From Rhizobium sp. 18055 (GTDB lineage: Bacteria; Pseudomonadota; Alphaproteobacteria; Rhizobiales; Rhizobiaceae), in contig NZ_CACSKD010000012.1 of the NCBI RefSeq assembly GCF_902706285.1, positions 1 through 64,000 of the forward strand: DNA of 64,000 nt, read 5' to 3'. The translations under genes were made by a program, and so were the position numbers. Shown in pieces: positions 44,279 through 53,329 of the stretch (its first letter is position 1; the number at the start of each line of letters is the position of its first letter). The notes below the pieces were generated by a model. The model saw nothing but the letters and a program-made list of their open reading frames with translations, was not told where the DNA came from and made no database searches.

Positions 44279-46012
44279 CTATTGGGACTTCACCAGTCCC
44301 GAGAAGCCGGCCACCGCGAGCAGGCTGAGGGTCCAGCCGATAATCGACTGCAGGAAATAGTAGTTCAGCGTGAAGCTGCCGTTGGATTTTCGCGAATCAG
44401 GACGCCAGTATTCCTTCTGGCCGATCGAGGCCACCGGCAGCAGAACATCCAGCGAATACATCAGCGCATTGAATTCCGGGTAGCTCGCTGCTTCCGGCTG
44501 ATTGCGAAAGCAGCTGAGCTGGTTTTCTCCGGCATCGGCGCGCCCGGCCAGCACCTGTGCGCTCGATGGCATGTAGCGGCTTTCGCTGCGCTGAAGATCG
44601 CACATCGTCCATTCCGCCGAGCGCAGCACGACGGGGCTGTTGGGTTTCATCGCGCCCGTCCGATAGGCGACGGCGAAGACGCCGCTGCCGATAGCCCAGA
44701 ACAGGATCAGCCAGACCACTGCCAACAGCGGCTGGCGGCCATAGCGCAGGGTGACGGCGAGGATGGCGTCGGTCGCGGCAAGTGTCGCACGCAAGAAGGG
44801 GTTTCTGGCGCGGCCGCGGCGGGCGCGGCGCTGCAGGCGTTCCTTGGTGATCAGCACGGCGCGGGCGTCCTCGTCGTGGCCCATCTCGCGCAGAACCGTG
44901 GCGAGATGTTCATAGGGCTGCGGCCAGAAATCCGCCTTCCAGCGATCCGGCGTCTGGCGTGACAGCCAATCAAGCCGGCTTTCGGCATCGACAGGGCCGC
45001 CGATGAAGGCGCCGTACTGGCAGCGGTTGAGCAGCAGGTCGCCGCTAGCTGGCCAGCAGGCCTGCTCGTCGTCGATGGCGCCGATCGTGGTCGCCGTCAG
45101 GTCGAGGGTTCCCTCGAATGCGGCGCCCTGGCGCAGGAAGAAGGCGCCGTCGATGCTGGTGCGGTTCAGTCGCAGCGCGTAGCCGCCGGGCTGGGTGAGC
45201 GTCGCCGAGGTGCAGTCGACATCGCCGCCGAAGCGGGCGCCGAGCAGCCGGGTTTCGCCGGTGATGGTGGCGCCGCGCAAGGCGAGATCACCGCTGGCGA
45301 CGATGCCGTCTCCGTTGAGCGCGATTTCGCCTGGCCGTTCGATGCGGGCACCCACCGCGTTGACATCGCCGCCAAGCCGGGCGGCGGAGAGGATGATGCC
45401 ACCGCGGATATCGGCGCCGCGCATGAGCACGCCACCGCGCGCTTCCATGCCGTCGGCGTAAAGCGCTATTCCATCCGACGAGGTGATCGATGCGCCGTCG
45501 GCCTCGATGCTGCCGCCGATGCGGGCGCCGGGAATGCGGATCTGGCCGGTGAAGGCGGCACCGCGCATGGAGAGGCACCCTCGCGCCTCCAGCCGATCGG
45601 CCTGCAGGCCGGGCAGGGCCGAGCCATCCAGAAACAGATTGTCGATGATGGCGGAGCGCAGCACCGGCGAGGCTTCGAAGCGGCAGTCCTTCAGGCCGAT
45701 GTCACGCGGAATGCGGCAGCCCTCGAGATCGAGAATACCGGTGATCCATGCGCCGCTCAGCCGCAATCCCTTTTCATGCGAGCGGTAGCTCTCGCTGCCG
45801 ACAATGAGCAGGCGCAGGAGTTCGGCGCGTACGGTGCGTTCCGGGTCATCCTGCTCATGCTGCTCCGGGCGCAGGCCGTCGCCCAATCGGTCGAAATCGC
45901 CGCCCTGCAGATGTGCGACGATCTTGGCTTCTGCAGCGCTCAGCGGATGGAAGGTGGCGAGGCTGATGGGGGACATGGCTGCGGATGTCGGTTGCGGTGC
46001 TTTCGCGTTCAT
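44279..46012 (-). CDS. Membrane protein with N-terminal beta-helix-like repeats
   Basis: 577 residues; the start may be Met13 (MSPISLATFHPLSAAEAKI). Residues about 80-330 are irregular repeats of roughly 20-24 residues with G-x-(I/L)-x-L-x-G-A turns (GAWITGILDLEGCRI, GAAFTGQIRIPGARIGGSIEADGASI), suggesting a right-handed beta-helix. A soluble helical stretch with DRWKADFWPQPYEHLATVLREMGHDEDA follows, then two or three TM segments toward the C-terminus. Relatives are frequent in rhizobia and are called membrane-associated proteins without a known function. The gene is convergent with the SLC13 gene. Confidence 0.75.
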   Translation of the reverse strand: MNAKAPQPTSAAMSPISLATFHPLSAAEAKIVAHLQGGDFDRLGDGLRPEQHEQDDPERTVRAELLRLLIVGSESYRSHEKGLRLSGAWITGILDLEGCRIPRDIGLKDCRFEASPVLRSAIIDNLFLDGSALPGLQADRLEARGCLSMRGAAFTGQIRIPGARIGGSIEADGASITSSDGIALYADGMEARGGVLMRGADIRGGIILSAARLGGDVNAVGARIERPGEIALNGDGIVASGDLALRGATITGETRLLGARFGGDVDCTSATLTQPGGYALRLNRTSIDGAFFLRQGAAFEGTLDLTATTIGAIDDEQACWPASGDLLLNRCQYGAFIGGPVDAESRLDWLSRQTPDRWKADFWPQPYEHLATVLREMGHDEDARAVLITKERLQRRARRGRARNPFLRATLAATDAILAVTLRYGRQPLLAVVWLILFWAIGSGVFAVAYRTGAMKPNSPVVLRSAEWTMCDLQRSESRYMPSSAQVLAGRADAGENQLSCFRNQPEAASYPEFNALMYSLDVLLPVASIGQKEYWRPDSRKSNGSFTLNYYFLQSIIGWTLSLLAVAGFSGLVKSQ

Positions 46013-46245
46013 AAGCGCGGCATCCGATTGGCATGATCGGCTGGCCAGATTGCCAGCACAGCGGGACCGGAGGGAGATGCGTGGTGAATGGATGCGGGTG
46101 AATGAGCGTTGGAGGCGCGTCCTGGCATGTGATCAGTTCCTCCATTGCAGCATGTGTGTCGCGCGCGGCGCGATCGTGTTTGGCGCGACAAAGCCAGATC
46201 ACGGCAGCGGCCCGCTGACAGCAGGCTGGTGAATGCCAGCATCGG

Positions 46246-46280
46246 CTAAACCCTTGCCTAGCCCTTGCCTAAACCCTTGC
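46246..46280 (+). repeat. Three-copy 11-12-bp tandem repeat
   Basis: CTAAACCCTTGC, CTAGCCCTTGC, CTAAACCCTTGC in direct succession, 140 bp upstream of the shared promoter motif. Purpose unknown; may be a binding-site cluster or slippage. Confidence 0.6.
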
Positions 46281-46418
46281 AATGCCAGGGTGCCGTCTCT
46301 TGCGGCTGGCCGGCCGCCTCCCTTGGGTCATTGATTTCCCGGTTTTGCATGCGGGTCAAGAGCTTAGGGTGAAATGCCGGGCCTTGCGGCAGCATCCCGG
46401 ACATGGAGCAAAGTTTCT

Positions 46419-46461
46419 GGATTCAGTGCCGATCACAGCCCGTCTCGGCCGGTGCTAAGGT
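46419..46461 (+). promoter_or_regulatory. Shared 43-bp promoter-like motif, copy B (Mrp operon)
   Basis: GGATTC (46419), AGTGCC, GATCAC (46431-46436), N16, then TGCTAAGGT (46453-46461). Spacing is identical to copies A and C; the -10-like part is the most diverged. It lies 71 bp before ATG 46532 and 134 bp before ATG 46595. Confidence 0.55.
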
Positions 46462-46594
46462 GCTGAGACAATGGAGCAATGCCGGTTCGATCCGCGCCGT
46501 CGGCGTCGTCCGCATGAGCCAGTCAGGGGAGATGCATGAGGTAAAATCGACCGCCATGACTGCGTGCCGATCATCATTGTCGAAAGCCTCCGCA

Positions 46595-47125
46595 ATGCCA
46601 GAAGAACAGGGAACAGTGCAACAGCCATCGTCCGGATTGCCGCAGGGTCTGATCCTCCTCTGGGCGTTTCTGCTTGTCGTCTGGCTGGTGATCAATTCTT
46701 CGGTTGCCCCGCCGATCGTGGCTGTCGGCGCGTTGGTCTCGCTGGTCGTGGCATGGATTTTCGTGCGGCGCGGCGACGTCTGGCGGATTAGGGTGACCCC
46801 AGCGACGGTCGTTCATTTCATTGCCTATACCGGCGTCTTCTTCGTCGAGCTGGTGAAGGCCAATATCAGCATGCTCGGCTATGTCTATTCGCCGCGCATC
46901 GATATCCGGCCCGGTATCGTCAAGGTCAGGATGCCGCTGAAATCGCCGATCGGACGATTGGCGCTGGCCAATTCGATCGCGCTGACGCCGGGTTCGCTGG
47001 TGATGGATATCAGGGGCGATGCGCTGTTCATCCATTGGCTCGACGTCAAGTCCACCGATCCCGAGGAGGCGACGCGGATGATCATCGGGCCGTTCGAAAA
47101 GCATCTGGAGGCGGTGTTTGGCTGA
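46595..47125 (+). CDS. mnhE: Na+/H+ (Mrp) antiporter subunit E
   Basis: From ATG 46595 (MPEEQGTVQQPSSG) 176 residues, near the usual MnhE length; an ATG at 46532 just after AGGGGAG would add 21 residues and cannot be excluded. Two or three N-terminal TM segments (LILLWAFLLVVWLVINS) are followed by the MnhE-conserved NSIALTPGSLVMDI and a short soluble end. It is the first gene of a seven-gene operon and overlaps mnhF by 8 bp. Confidence 0.87.
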   Translation: MPEEQGTVQQPSSGLPQGLILLWAFLLVVWLVINSSVAPPIVAVGALVSLVVAWIFVRRGDVWRIRVTPATVVHFIAYTGVFFVELVKANISMLGYVYSPRIDIRPGIVKVRMPLKSPIGRLALANSIALTPGSLVMDIRGDALFIHWLDVKSTDPEEATRMIIGPFEKHLEAVFG

Positions 47126-47378
47126 GATCATCCTGCAGATTGCCGTTGTCCTGATCTTTTTCAGCATCGTCTTCGGCGTGCTGCGGCTGGTGATCGGCCG
47201 CACGGCGATCGACCGGGTTGTGGCAATCGACATGCTGACCGTCGTGACGATATCGCTGATTGCGCTTTATGCCCACATCTCCGGGCGCTTCGTCTATCTG
47301 GACGTGGCGCTGGTCTATGGTTTGCTGAGCTTTCTGGCGGTGCTGGCCATCGCCCGCTTTCTGGAAAAAGGACCGTAG
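47118..47378 (+). CDS. mnhF: Mrp antiporter subunit F
   Basis: 86 residues with three TM helices and the MnhF signature RLVIGRTAIDRVVAIDMLT. A small subunit of the multi-protein cation/proton antiporter, overlapping mnhE (8 bp) and 5 bp before the DUF4040-type subunit. Confidence 0.9.
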   Translation: MAEIILQIAVVLIFFSIVFGVLRLVIGRTAIDRVVAIDMLTVVTISLIALYAHISGRFVYLDVALVYGLLSFLAVLAIARFLEKGP

Positions 47379-47383
47379 CGGCC

Positions 47384-47635
47384 ATGCTGGAATTGCTGAT
47401 CCTGTTGGTCTGCGGGAGCATTCTGGTCAGCGGTGTGCTGGCCGTCGTGCTGGATAATCTGATGGCGGCGATGGTGAGCGCGGGGCTCGCCAGCCTGTTT
47501 GCGGCTGCGTCCTATGTGCTGTTGGCAGCGCCCGATGTGGCGATGGCCGAGGCTGCGATCGGCTCCGGGCTGGCGACGCTGATCTTTCTCTACGCGATCC
47601 GCAAGACCAATGGCGGGGGCACGGCGGATGAGTGA
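47384..47635 (+). CDS. MbhD-like (DUF4040) Mrp subunit
   Basis: 83 residues with three TM helices and the DUF4040/MbhD motif APDVAMAEAAIGSGLATLIFLYAIRK. In classical Mrp systems this element is embedded in the large MnhA C-terminus; here it is a free small subunit, as in membrane-bound-hydrogenase-type modules. It overlaps mnhG by 8 bp. Confidence 0.85.
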   Translation: MLELLILLVCGSILVSGVLAVVLDNLMAAMVSAGLASLFAAASYVLLAAPDVAMAEAAIGSGLATLIFLYAIRKTNGGGTADE

Positions 47636-47972
47636 GCTGGTCGGCAGCATCGTCATTCTTCTGGGCGCGTTCTTCCTGTTTTCCGCCGGCGTCGGGCTGT
47701 TGCGGATGCCCGATGTGTTCACCCGCATCCAGGCCGGAACCAAGGCCTCCACGCTCGGCAACATCCTGGTTCTTGCCGGCCTCGGCATCTATCATCCGGA
47801 CTGGTCGCTGAAGCTGTTGATCATCGCCTACTTCGTGCTGTTGACCAATCCGCTGTCGTCGCACGCGCTGTCGCGGGCCGCACATGCGATCCGCTCACCG
47901 ATGGCGCGGACCACGATCATTGATGCGCTGAGGGACGCAGATGATCCATCTGCCGATGAGGGGGCCACATGA
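47628..47972 (+). CDS. mnhG: Mrp antiporter subunit G
   Basis: 114 residues from ATG 47628, with three TM helices and the MnhG signature GLLRMPDVFTRIQAGTKASTLG. It overlaps the previous gene by 8 bp and the next by 4 bp (ATGA). Confidence 0.9.
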   Translation: MSELVGSIVILLGAFFLFSAGVGLLRMPDVFTRIQAGTKASTLGNILVLAGLGIYHPDWSLKLLIIAYFVLLTNPLSSHALSRAAHAIRSPMARTTIIDALRDADDPSADEGAT

Positions 47973-48658
47973 AGCGGCTTTCAGGTCTGCTCGCCGTTCT
48001 GGCATTCGGCGCCATCTTCGTCGGGCTGATCACCGGCTATGGCGAGCGCCAGAGCGTGTCGGATCTGGCGGTCTATTATCTCACGCAGGTACCTGCCGAT
48101 CTCGGCGCGCCGAATGTCGTCACGGGCATCCTGATCTCCTATCGCGGCTTCGATACGCTGGGGGAGGTGGCTGTTCTGTTCATGGTGGCGGCGAGCGTCG
48201 GTGTGCTTCTGGCAGGCGAACCGGGCGGGAAGACGGTTTCGCAGCCAACCAGCCCGCAAGCGCCGAGCGAGCTGGTTCGCAACGGTGCCGAGGTGGTGCT
48301 GCCGCTGATTTTCCTGTTCGGCGCCTATGTGATCATGAACGGGCATCTGTCGGCCGGCGGCGGCTTTCAGGGCGGGGCGGTCGTTGCCTCCGGCGTCATG
48401 CTGCTGATGCTCGCCTATCCCAAGGGGCCGCTGCACCACGGGTTTCTCAGCATCACGGAATCGCTGGCCGGTGTCGTCTACGTGTCGATCGGCATCGCCG
48501 GCATGGTCTTCGGCGCCGGTTTTCTCGACAGCCATATCCTGCCGCGCGGAGAATTCGGGACGCTGTTCAGCGCCGGCGCCATCCCTGTCATTTCAGCGCT
48601 GCTCGGCATCAAGGTCGGCGCAGAATTGAGCGTCATCATCGACCGGTTCCGCAGTTGA
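47969..48658 (+). CDS. MbhE-MnhB-like fused Mrp subunit
   Basis: 229 residues. An N-terminal part (residues 1-85) resembles MbhE, with YYLTQVPADLGAPNVVTGILISYRGFDTLGEV. It is joined to an MnhB domain (about 100-229) with YVIMNGHLSAGGGFQGGAVVASG and GTLFSAGAIPVISALLGIKVGAELS. In classical operons the MbhE element sits at the end of MnhA and MnhB is separate, so this is a domain re-partition. It overlaps mnhG as ATGA. Confidence 0.82.
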   Translation: MKRLSGLLAVLAFGAIFVGLITGYGERQSVSDLAVYYLTQVPADLGAPNVVTGILISYRGFDTLGEVAVLFMVAASVGVLLAGEPGGKTVSQPTSPQAPSELVRNGAEVVLPLIFLFGAYVIMNGHLSAGGGFQGGAVVASGVMLLMLAYPKGPLHHGFLSITESLAGVVYVSIGIAGMVFGAGFLDSHILPRGEFGTLFSAGAIPVISALLGIKVGAELSVIIDRFRS

Positions 48659-48681
48659 GCGACAGGAAATAGAGGATCATC

Positions 48682-49050
48682 ATGGGCCTGCCGATATCGC
48701 AGATACTACTCACCACGGGGTTTGTCCTCGTGCTCATCGGCTTCTGGGGCATGCTGAAGCACCGCAACATCCTGCGCATCATCATCGGCTTTTCGCTTAT
48801 CGACACCGGGATGCACATTGTCCTTGTGGCAACCGGCTATGTCACCGGCGGCACGGCGCCGATCATTGACAAGGCGCTGGGCGTCTCGGAGGCAGCGGCC
48901 CGGGCGGTCGATCCGATCCCGTCAGCGCTTGTCGTCACCGCCATCGTCATCGGATTTTCGGTCACGGCGATCATGCTGTCGTTCGCGATCCGTATCCATG
49001 CGGTGCGCAAGACGCTGTCGATCGATGCGCTGACGGAGTCTCGATGGTAG
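48682..49050 (+). CDS. mnhC: Mrp antiporter subunit C (NuoK-like)
   Basis: 122 residues with three TM helices and the NuoK/MnhC stretch GFWGMLKHRNILRIIIGFSLIDTGMHIVLVATGY; the charge-carrying residues sit in helices 2-3 as in NuoK. It starts after GACAGGAAATAGAGG and overlaps the following large subunit by 7 bp. Confidence 0.87.
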   Translation: MGLPISQILLTTGFVLVLIGFWGMLKHRNILRIIIGFSLIDTGMHIVLVATGYVTGGTAPIIDKALGVSEAAARAVDPIPSALVVTAIVIGFSVTAIMLSFAIRIHAVRKTLSIDALTESRW

Positions 49051-52000
49051 ACAGTTTTCTTCAGCCGCTGAACATCTTCCTGCTCGGCCTTGGCGGCGGG
49101 TTTCTCATTCCCTTGCTCTATCGCATCGCCAAGCCGCTGCCGGCGGCAGGCTTCATCCTGGCTCTATCGGGAATGACGGTTATTTCAGTCGCCTGCCTGT
49201 GGCGGGTCTATCACGGCGGAACGGCCATCGAGGTGCTGACGGCGGGGAGCATGCCGCCGTTTTCGATCAATCTGCGGTTTGGCGCGTGGGAGGGGTTCTT
49301 CTCGGTCTGCGTCAATGTGGTGGCGATGCTCGGCGCCTGGCATCTCTGGGAGCGGTTGCGCGCCAGCTATGCGGCGCTGTTGCTCTACCTGATCCTGATC
49401 ATGGGCATCAACGGCATGGTGATGACCCGCGACCTGTTCAACCAGTTCGTATTCCTGGAGATCATGTCGATCGGCACCTATGGGCTGCTCGGCTTCGAAC
49501 GGACGCCGGCGGCCCTTGCCGCCAGCTTCAAATACATCATGGCAACGGTGCTGGCCTCGTCTTTCTTCCTGCTCGGCGCCGGGCTGCTCTATCATGTGAC
49601 CGGCACGCTCAATATCGACGCGATGATCACCAACCGGGCGGCAATTGCAGGGCCGATCGGCATCACCGCACTGCTGTTCGTGATGGCCTGCCTGGTGCTG
49701 GAGCTAAAACCGTTTCCGGCCAATGGCTGGGGGCTCGATGTCTATGAGACGGCGCCTGGTGGCATCGCGGCGCTGGTCTCGGTTGGCGTCTCGGCCGGCG
49801 TGTTTTTCGCGTTGTTCAAGCTGCTGCCGCTGTTTGCGGATCACCTCGGCATTCTGGCCATCTCGGGCGGCGTAACCTTCCTGTTTTCCAATCTCATCGG
49901 GCTGCGGCAGACGAGCGTGCAGCGGATGCTCGGCTATTCCTCGATCGCGCAGATGGGGCTGCTGATGCTGGCGCTCGCGCTGCTTCACCTGCTGGACGCC
50001 GAGCAGGCCCTGCCGCTGGTGGTGGGCGGATTGTTCATCAACCATTTGCTGGCCAAGGCCGGATTGTTCTGGCTTGCCGGTATCGTCGAGCGCCGCGAGA
50101 TCGAAGGCTGGTCGAATATTGCGGGCAAGCCGCAGGTGCTGGCCATCATGGCGGTGTTTCTGGTGGCGATTGCCGGCCTGCCGCCGTTTCCGGGCTTCTG
50201 GGCGAAGTGGGAGCTGGTGATGCAGGCGGCGGCGGGTGAGCGATATGTGTGGATCGGGGTGATCCTGGTCGGCTCGTTGCTCGAGGCCGCCTATATGTTC
50301 CGCTGGTTCAAGCAGGCGACGCGACCGATGTTGGATCAGGCTGGCGCCGGCGTTTCGATGGCCAGCATGCCGCCTGTCAACCTGTCACCGGCGCGGTTGC
50401 TGCCGGTCCTGATCGCCGCTGTCCTGCTGTTCGTCAGCGGCTATGTCGCTGCATCGTTTGCCGGCGCAGCATCCGTGTGGCTGGTTGCGCCGCTTTGTAT
50501 CGGCGGTGGGCTTTGGCTGCTCGATTGGCTTCCAGGACGGGTGAAATGCCTGGCGATGCTGGCCGTGGTGCTCGTTGCCGGCCTGTGGATCGCGCATGAT
50601 GTGGGCGGGTTGCGCCAGCTGTTTGCCTTGGTTCTGCTCGCCGGCGGGCTGGTGGTCGGTTTTGGCAGCCTGTACCGCGACGATCGGCGCCCGGGCTTCT
50701 ATCCTGTGATGGCGATCCTGCTTGTCTCCATCCCGAGCCTGATACGGGCGACGACCAGTCTGGAATTCTTCTTCCACTGGGAGATCATTACCCTTTCCTC
50801 CTATTTCCTGATCGCGCAGAGGCCGGGCGCGCATCCCTATGTGCTGCAGTTCTTGCTGTTCTCGCTTGTCTCTGCCTTCTGCCTGCTCGCCGGCTTCGGC
50901 ATCGCCACCAGCGCCAATGGCACCACGGCGCTTGCAGCCTTCGCCACAGCTGGGCCGGCTGCTGCGCCTGCCTTCATGCTGCTGGCGATCGGCTTTCTGA
51001 TCAAGGCCGGTGCTGTTGGCGTGCATGTCTGGCTGCCGGGCGCCTACGCCGAGGCCGACGATGATCTATCGGCGATGCTGTCTGCCGTGATCAGCAAAGT
51101 GGCGGTGTTCGGGCTGTTCATGGTCACCTATCTCGCCATCCGCTCCGAGGTCGGGCTTGAGATGGCGCATGTGATGGGCTGGATCGGGATGCTGACGACG
51201 ATCGCCGGCGCCGTGATGGCGCTGCAGCAGACCGACATGAAACGGATGCTCGGCTATTCCAGCATGAGCCAGATCGGATACATCATCACTGCGATCGCGC
51301 TGATGAGCCATCTCGGCTGGGTGACGGCGTTTTATCTCGTCGCCAACCATCTGATGGTCAAGGGCATCCTGTTCCTGGCTGCCGCCGGGGTGATCTTGCG
51401 AACCGGAACGCGGCTGTTCGATGAGACCGGTGGCCTTGCACGGACGATGCCGTTGACCTTTGCCGTGGTCGTCGTCGGGCTGATCTCGATGTCCGGCCTG
51501 CCGCCGCTGGCGGGTTTCGGTGGCAAGTGGCTGCTGTTGAGCGCGATGATGGACAAGGGCTGGTATGGCTTGGCGATTGCCGGTGTCGTCGCCACCTTTA
51601 TCGGCTTTCTCTACATGTTCCGCTTTGCCTATTCGATCTTCCTCGGACCACGACAACAGGGTCAGGAGAGCATCAGCGAAGCGCCGTTGCCGCTGCTGGT
51701 GGCGCAATTCGTGCTGGTGGCGGCGATCCTCGTCCTGTCGTTCTTCCCGAAGCTGCTGATGGATCCCGTTTCCGCCGCGATTGACCCCTATTTTGCCTCG
51801 ACGCTGGTCTGGCAGGGCATGTCGCTGGAGACGATCTACGGCTACTGGAATCCGGTACCGGTGATGGCGGCAGCGGTTGCGGCGGCAGCGATCCTGCTTG
51901 GGCTGTTCCTGGTCATTTACTGGAGCGGGCGGGGTCGTTCCATGCCGGCGAACACAGCCCATTTCTACCGTTTCTACCGCGCTGTCTTCGCGCCGCTGGT

Positions 52001-52169
52001 GACGCCGATCGCCAATCTCGTCTGGGACGGCCTCTGCGGCGCGACCGTCAGCGCTGCGGGCGTGGTGCGCAAGGTTTATAACGGCAACGGTCAGGCCTAT
52101 GCGCTGCATGTGCTGTACTACGTGCTCGTCCTCTATCTGCTCGGGACGTTCCGTCTGGTCATTCTCTGA
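49044..52169 (+). CDS. Fused double antiporter-domain (NuoL/M/N-like) Mrp subunit
   Basis: 1,041 residues carrying two Proton_antipo_M domains in one chain. Domain 1 (about 90-420) has FNQFVFLEIMSIGTYGLLGFE, ELKPFPANGWGLDVYETAPGG and RMLGYSSIAQMG. Domain 2 (about 560-880) has FFFHWEIITLSSYFLIAQ, KAGAVGVHVWLPGAYAEADD and RMLGYSSMSQIGY. MrpA and MrpD are normally separate; here two antiporter modules are fused, while the MnhA C-terminal pieces appear as separate subunits (MbhD, MbhE). Domain 1's loop diverges from the standard K-x-A-x-x-x-H-x-W-L-P. Function: proton-coupled Na+/K+ antiport in the inner membrane. Confidence 0.85.
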   Translation: MVDSFLQPLNIFLLGLGGGFLIPLLYRIAKPLPAAGFILALSGMTVISVACLWRVYHGGTAIEVLTAGSMPPFSINLRFGAWEGFFSVCVNVVAMLGAWHLWERLRASYAALLLYLILIMGINGMVMTRDLFNQFVFLEIMSIGTYGLLGFERTPAALAASFKYIMATVLASSFFLLGAGLLYHVTGTLNIDAMITNRAAIAGPIGITALLFVMACLVLELKPFPANGWGLDVYETAPGGIAALVSVGVSAGVFFALFKLLPLFADHLGILAISGGVTFLFSNLIGLRQTSVQRMLGYSSIAQMGLLMLALALLHLLDAEQALPLVVGGLFINHLLAKAGLFWLAGIVERREIEGWSNIAGKPQVLAIMAVFLVAIAGLPPFPGFWAKWELVMQAAAGERYVWIGVILVGSLLEAAYMFRWFKQATRPMLDQAGAGVSMASMPPVNLSPARLLPVLIAAVLLFVSGYVAASFAGAASVWLVAPLCIGGGLWLLDWLPGRVKCLAMLAVVLVAGLWIAHDVGGLRQLFALVLLAGGLVVGFGSLYRDDRRPGFYPVMAILLVSIPSLIRATTSLEFFFHWEIITLSSYFLIAQRPGAHPYVLQFLLFSLVSAFCLLAGFGIATSANGTTALAAFATAGPAAAPAFMLLAIGFLIKAGAVGVHVWLPGAYAEADDDLSAMLSAVISKVAVFGLFMVTYLAIRSEVGLEMAHVMGWIGMLTTIAGAVMALQQTDMKRMLGYSSMSQIGYIITAIALMSHLGWVTAFYLVANHLMVKGILFLAAAGVILRTGTRLFDETGGLARTMPLTFAVVVVGLISMSGLPPLAGFGGKWLLLSAMMDKGWYGLAIAGVVATFIGFLYMFRFAYSIFLGPRQQGQESISEAPLPLLVAQFVLVAAILVLSFFPKLLMDPVSAAIDPYFASTLVWQGMSLETIYGYWNPVPVMAAAVAAAAILLGLFLVIYWSGRGRSMPANTAHFYRFYRAVFAPLVTPIANLVWDGLCGATVSAAGVVRKVYNGNGQAYALHVLYYVLVLYLLGTFRLVIL

Positions 52170-52183
52170 CCGACGCGCCCATT

Positions 52184-53329
52184 TCAGTTGCTGGTGGCCT
52201 GTGCCATACCGCCCAGAATGTGCAGGGGAAGGAAAATGATCAGCGAGGCGGCGCCTTCGATCACCGATGTCCCGTCGGCGAGAAGGGTCTGGCCCTGGGT
52301 CGGCTGGTCGGCTCGCAGCAGGCTGCGCAACAGGTCGTCATTGTTGACGACATCCATCAGGGTCTCGGAACTGGCAAAGACACTGTGCCGGCCGCCGTCG
52401 ATATCGGAGACGTCGATGACGGCGATGTCCTTCTTCTGCAACATGATGACATCGGAACCGCTGCCGACGCGCGGATGACCGCCAGCGAGGAAACGGGAGA
52501 AGCCGAGTGCCCGGTCGCGTTGCGAGACGATGATGGTGAAGGGGCGCGGGATATCGCCGATATCCTCGACCTGGCTCTGGAACACGTCGATGTCGATGTC
52601 GGGGGCGGCAAGGACAACGCCGCCCAGCCGTTTCAACACATCGCGGTGGCCGGTCATGGCGAGGTCGCGTAGCGCCTCCATCACCACATAGGAGCCCATG
52701 GAATGGCCGACCAGCACGATCCTCTTGGCATTTGTCTGGGCGGCAATCTCCAGCGTTTCGGCAAGGCCGCGCCGACCGACGAGAGCGCTGTCGCGATCGA
52801 AGACGTAAAGGGGCAGCGCGCCGCCGGATGGCCAGGCGTAGTGCAGCGAAACAGCCTTGATGTTGTAGTCATAGCTGATCTGGGCATTGCGGAAGATGCT
52901 GTCGGCGAAATTGTTGTTGTAGCCGTGGACGAAGATGAAGATCTCGCGATTTTCCGGCGCGCGCTGCGCCAGCGCCTGATTGAGCTGCCGGATCATCTGC
53001 TGGCGGTCATCGATTGGCTGGTAGGTGCGCGCGGAAAAATGCCGGTTCGGGTCGGGGGTGCGGCCGGTCTTCTCAACCCGGCCGCGGACATGGTTGCGCG
53101 GAATGCCGATCTCGAACTTGGCAAAATTCAGTGTTCTCGCGCGCTCGGCGGAATAGGGAAGAGAGAGATTGTCGGAGCGAGCGCGGGTGGTTGCGACATA
53201 AATCGGAACAATGGCGGAAGGCTGCGCACCTGTCGCATCGACGGGAAGGCCAAGCACGGCTCGCGGTCCGCCACAGGCTGAAAGCGCCATCACCATCAGC
53301 AAAATGACGCAGGATCGTATGAAGGTCAT
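52184..53329 (-). CDS. DUF900-type alpha/beta-hydrolase lipoprotein
   Basis: About 381 residues from ATG 53329 (MTFIRSCVILLMVMALSAC); the open frame continues 29 codons further but a lipobox right after this Met decides the start. The lipobox LSAC puts the lipid on Cys19. The DUF900 alpha/beta-hydrolase has FVHGYNNNFADSIFRNAQ (oxyanion-side), the nucleophile elbow GHSMGS, and acidic/His residues later (APDIDIDV, IDGGRHSVF). Likely a periplasmic or outer-membrane esterase-like protein of unknown substrate; relatives are common in rhizobia. It is convergent with the Mrp operon. Confidence 0.8.
   Translation of the reverse strand: MTFIRSCVILLMVMALSACGGPRAVLGLPVDATGAQPSAIVPIYVATTRARSDNLSLPYSAERARTLNFAKFEIGIPRNHVRGRVEKTGRTPDPNRHFSARTYQPIDDRQQMIRQLNQALAQRAPENREIFIFVHGYNNNFADSIFRNAQISYDYNIKAVSLHYAWPSGGALPLYVFDRDSALVGRRGLAETLEIAAQTNAKRIVLVGHSMGSYVVMEALRDLAMTGHRDVLKRLGGVVLAAPDIDIDVFQSQVEDIGDIPRPFTIIVSQRDRALGFSRFLAGGHPRVGSGSDVIMLQKKDIAVIDVSDIDGGRHSVFASSETLMDVVNNDDLLRSLLRADQPTQGQTLLADGTSVIEGAASLIIFLPLHILGGMAQATSN

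Larger units (their letters stand above)
46013..46594. other. Intergenic region before the Mrp operon
   Basis: 582 bp. It holds three tandem copies of an 11-12-bp unit CTAAACCCTTGC / CTAGCCCTTGC (46246-46280), flanked on both sides by AATGCCAG, and then the 43-bp shared promoter-like motif at 46419. The open frame from 46403 is continuous with mnhE but lacks features of its own. Confidence 0.45.
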
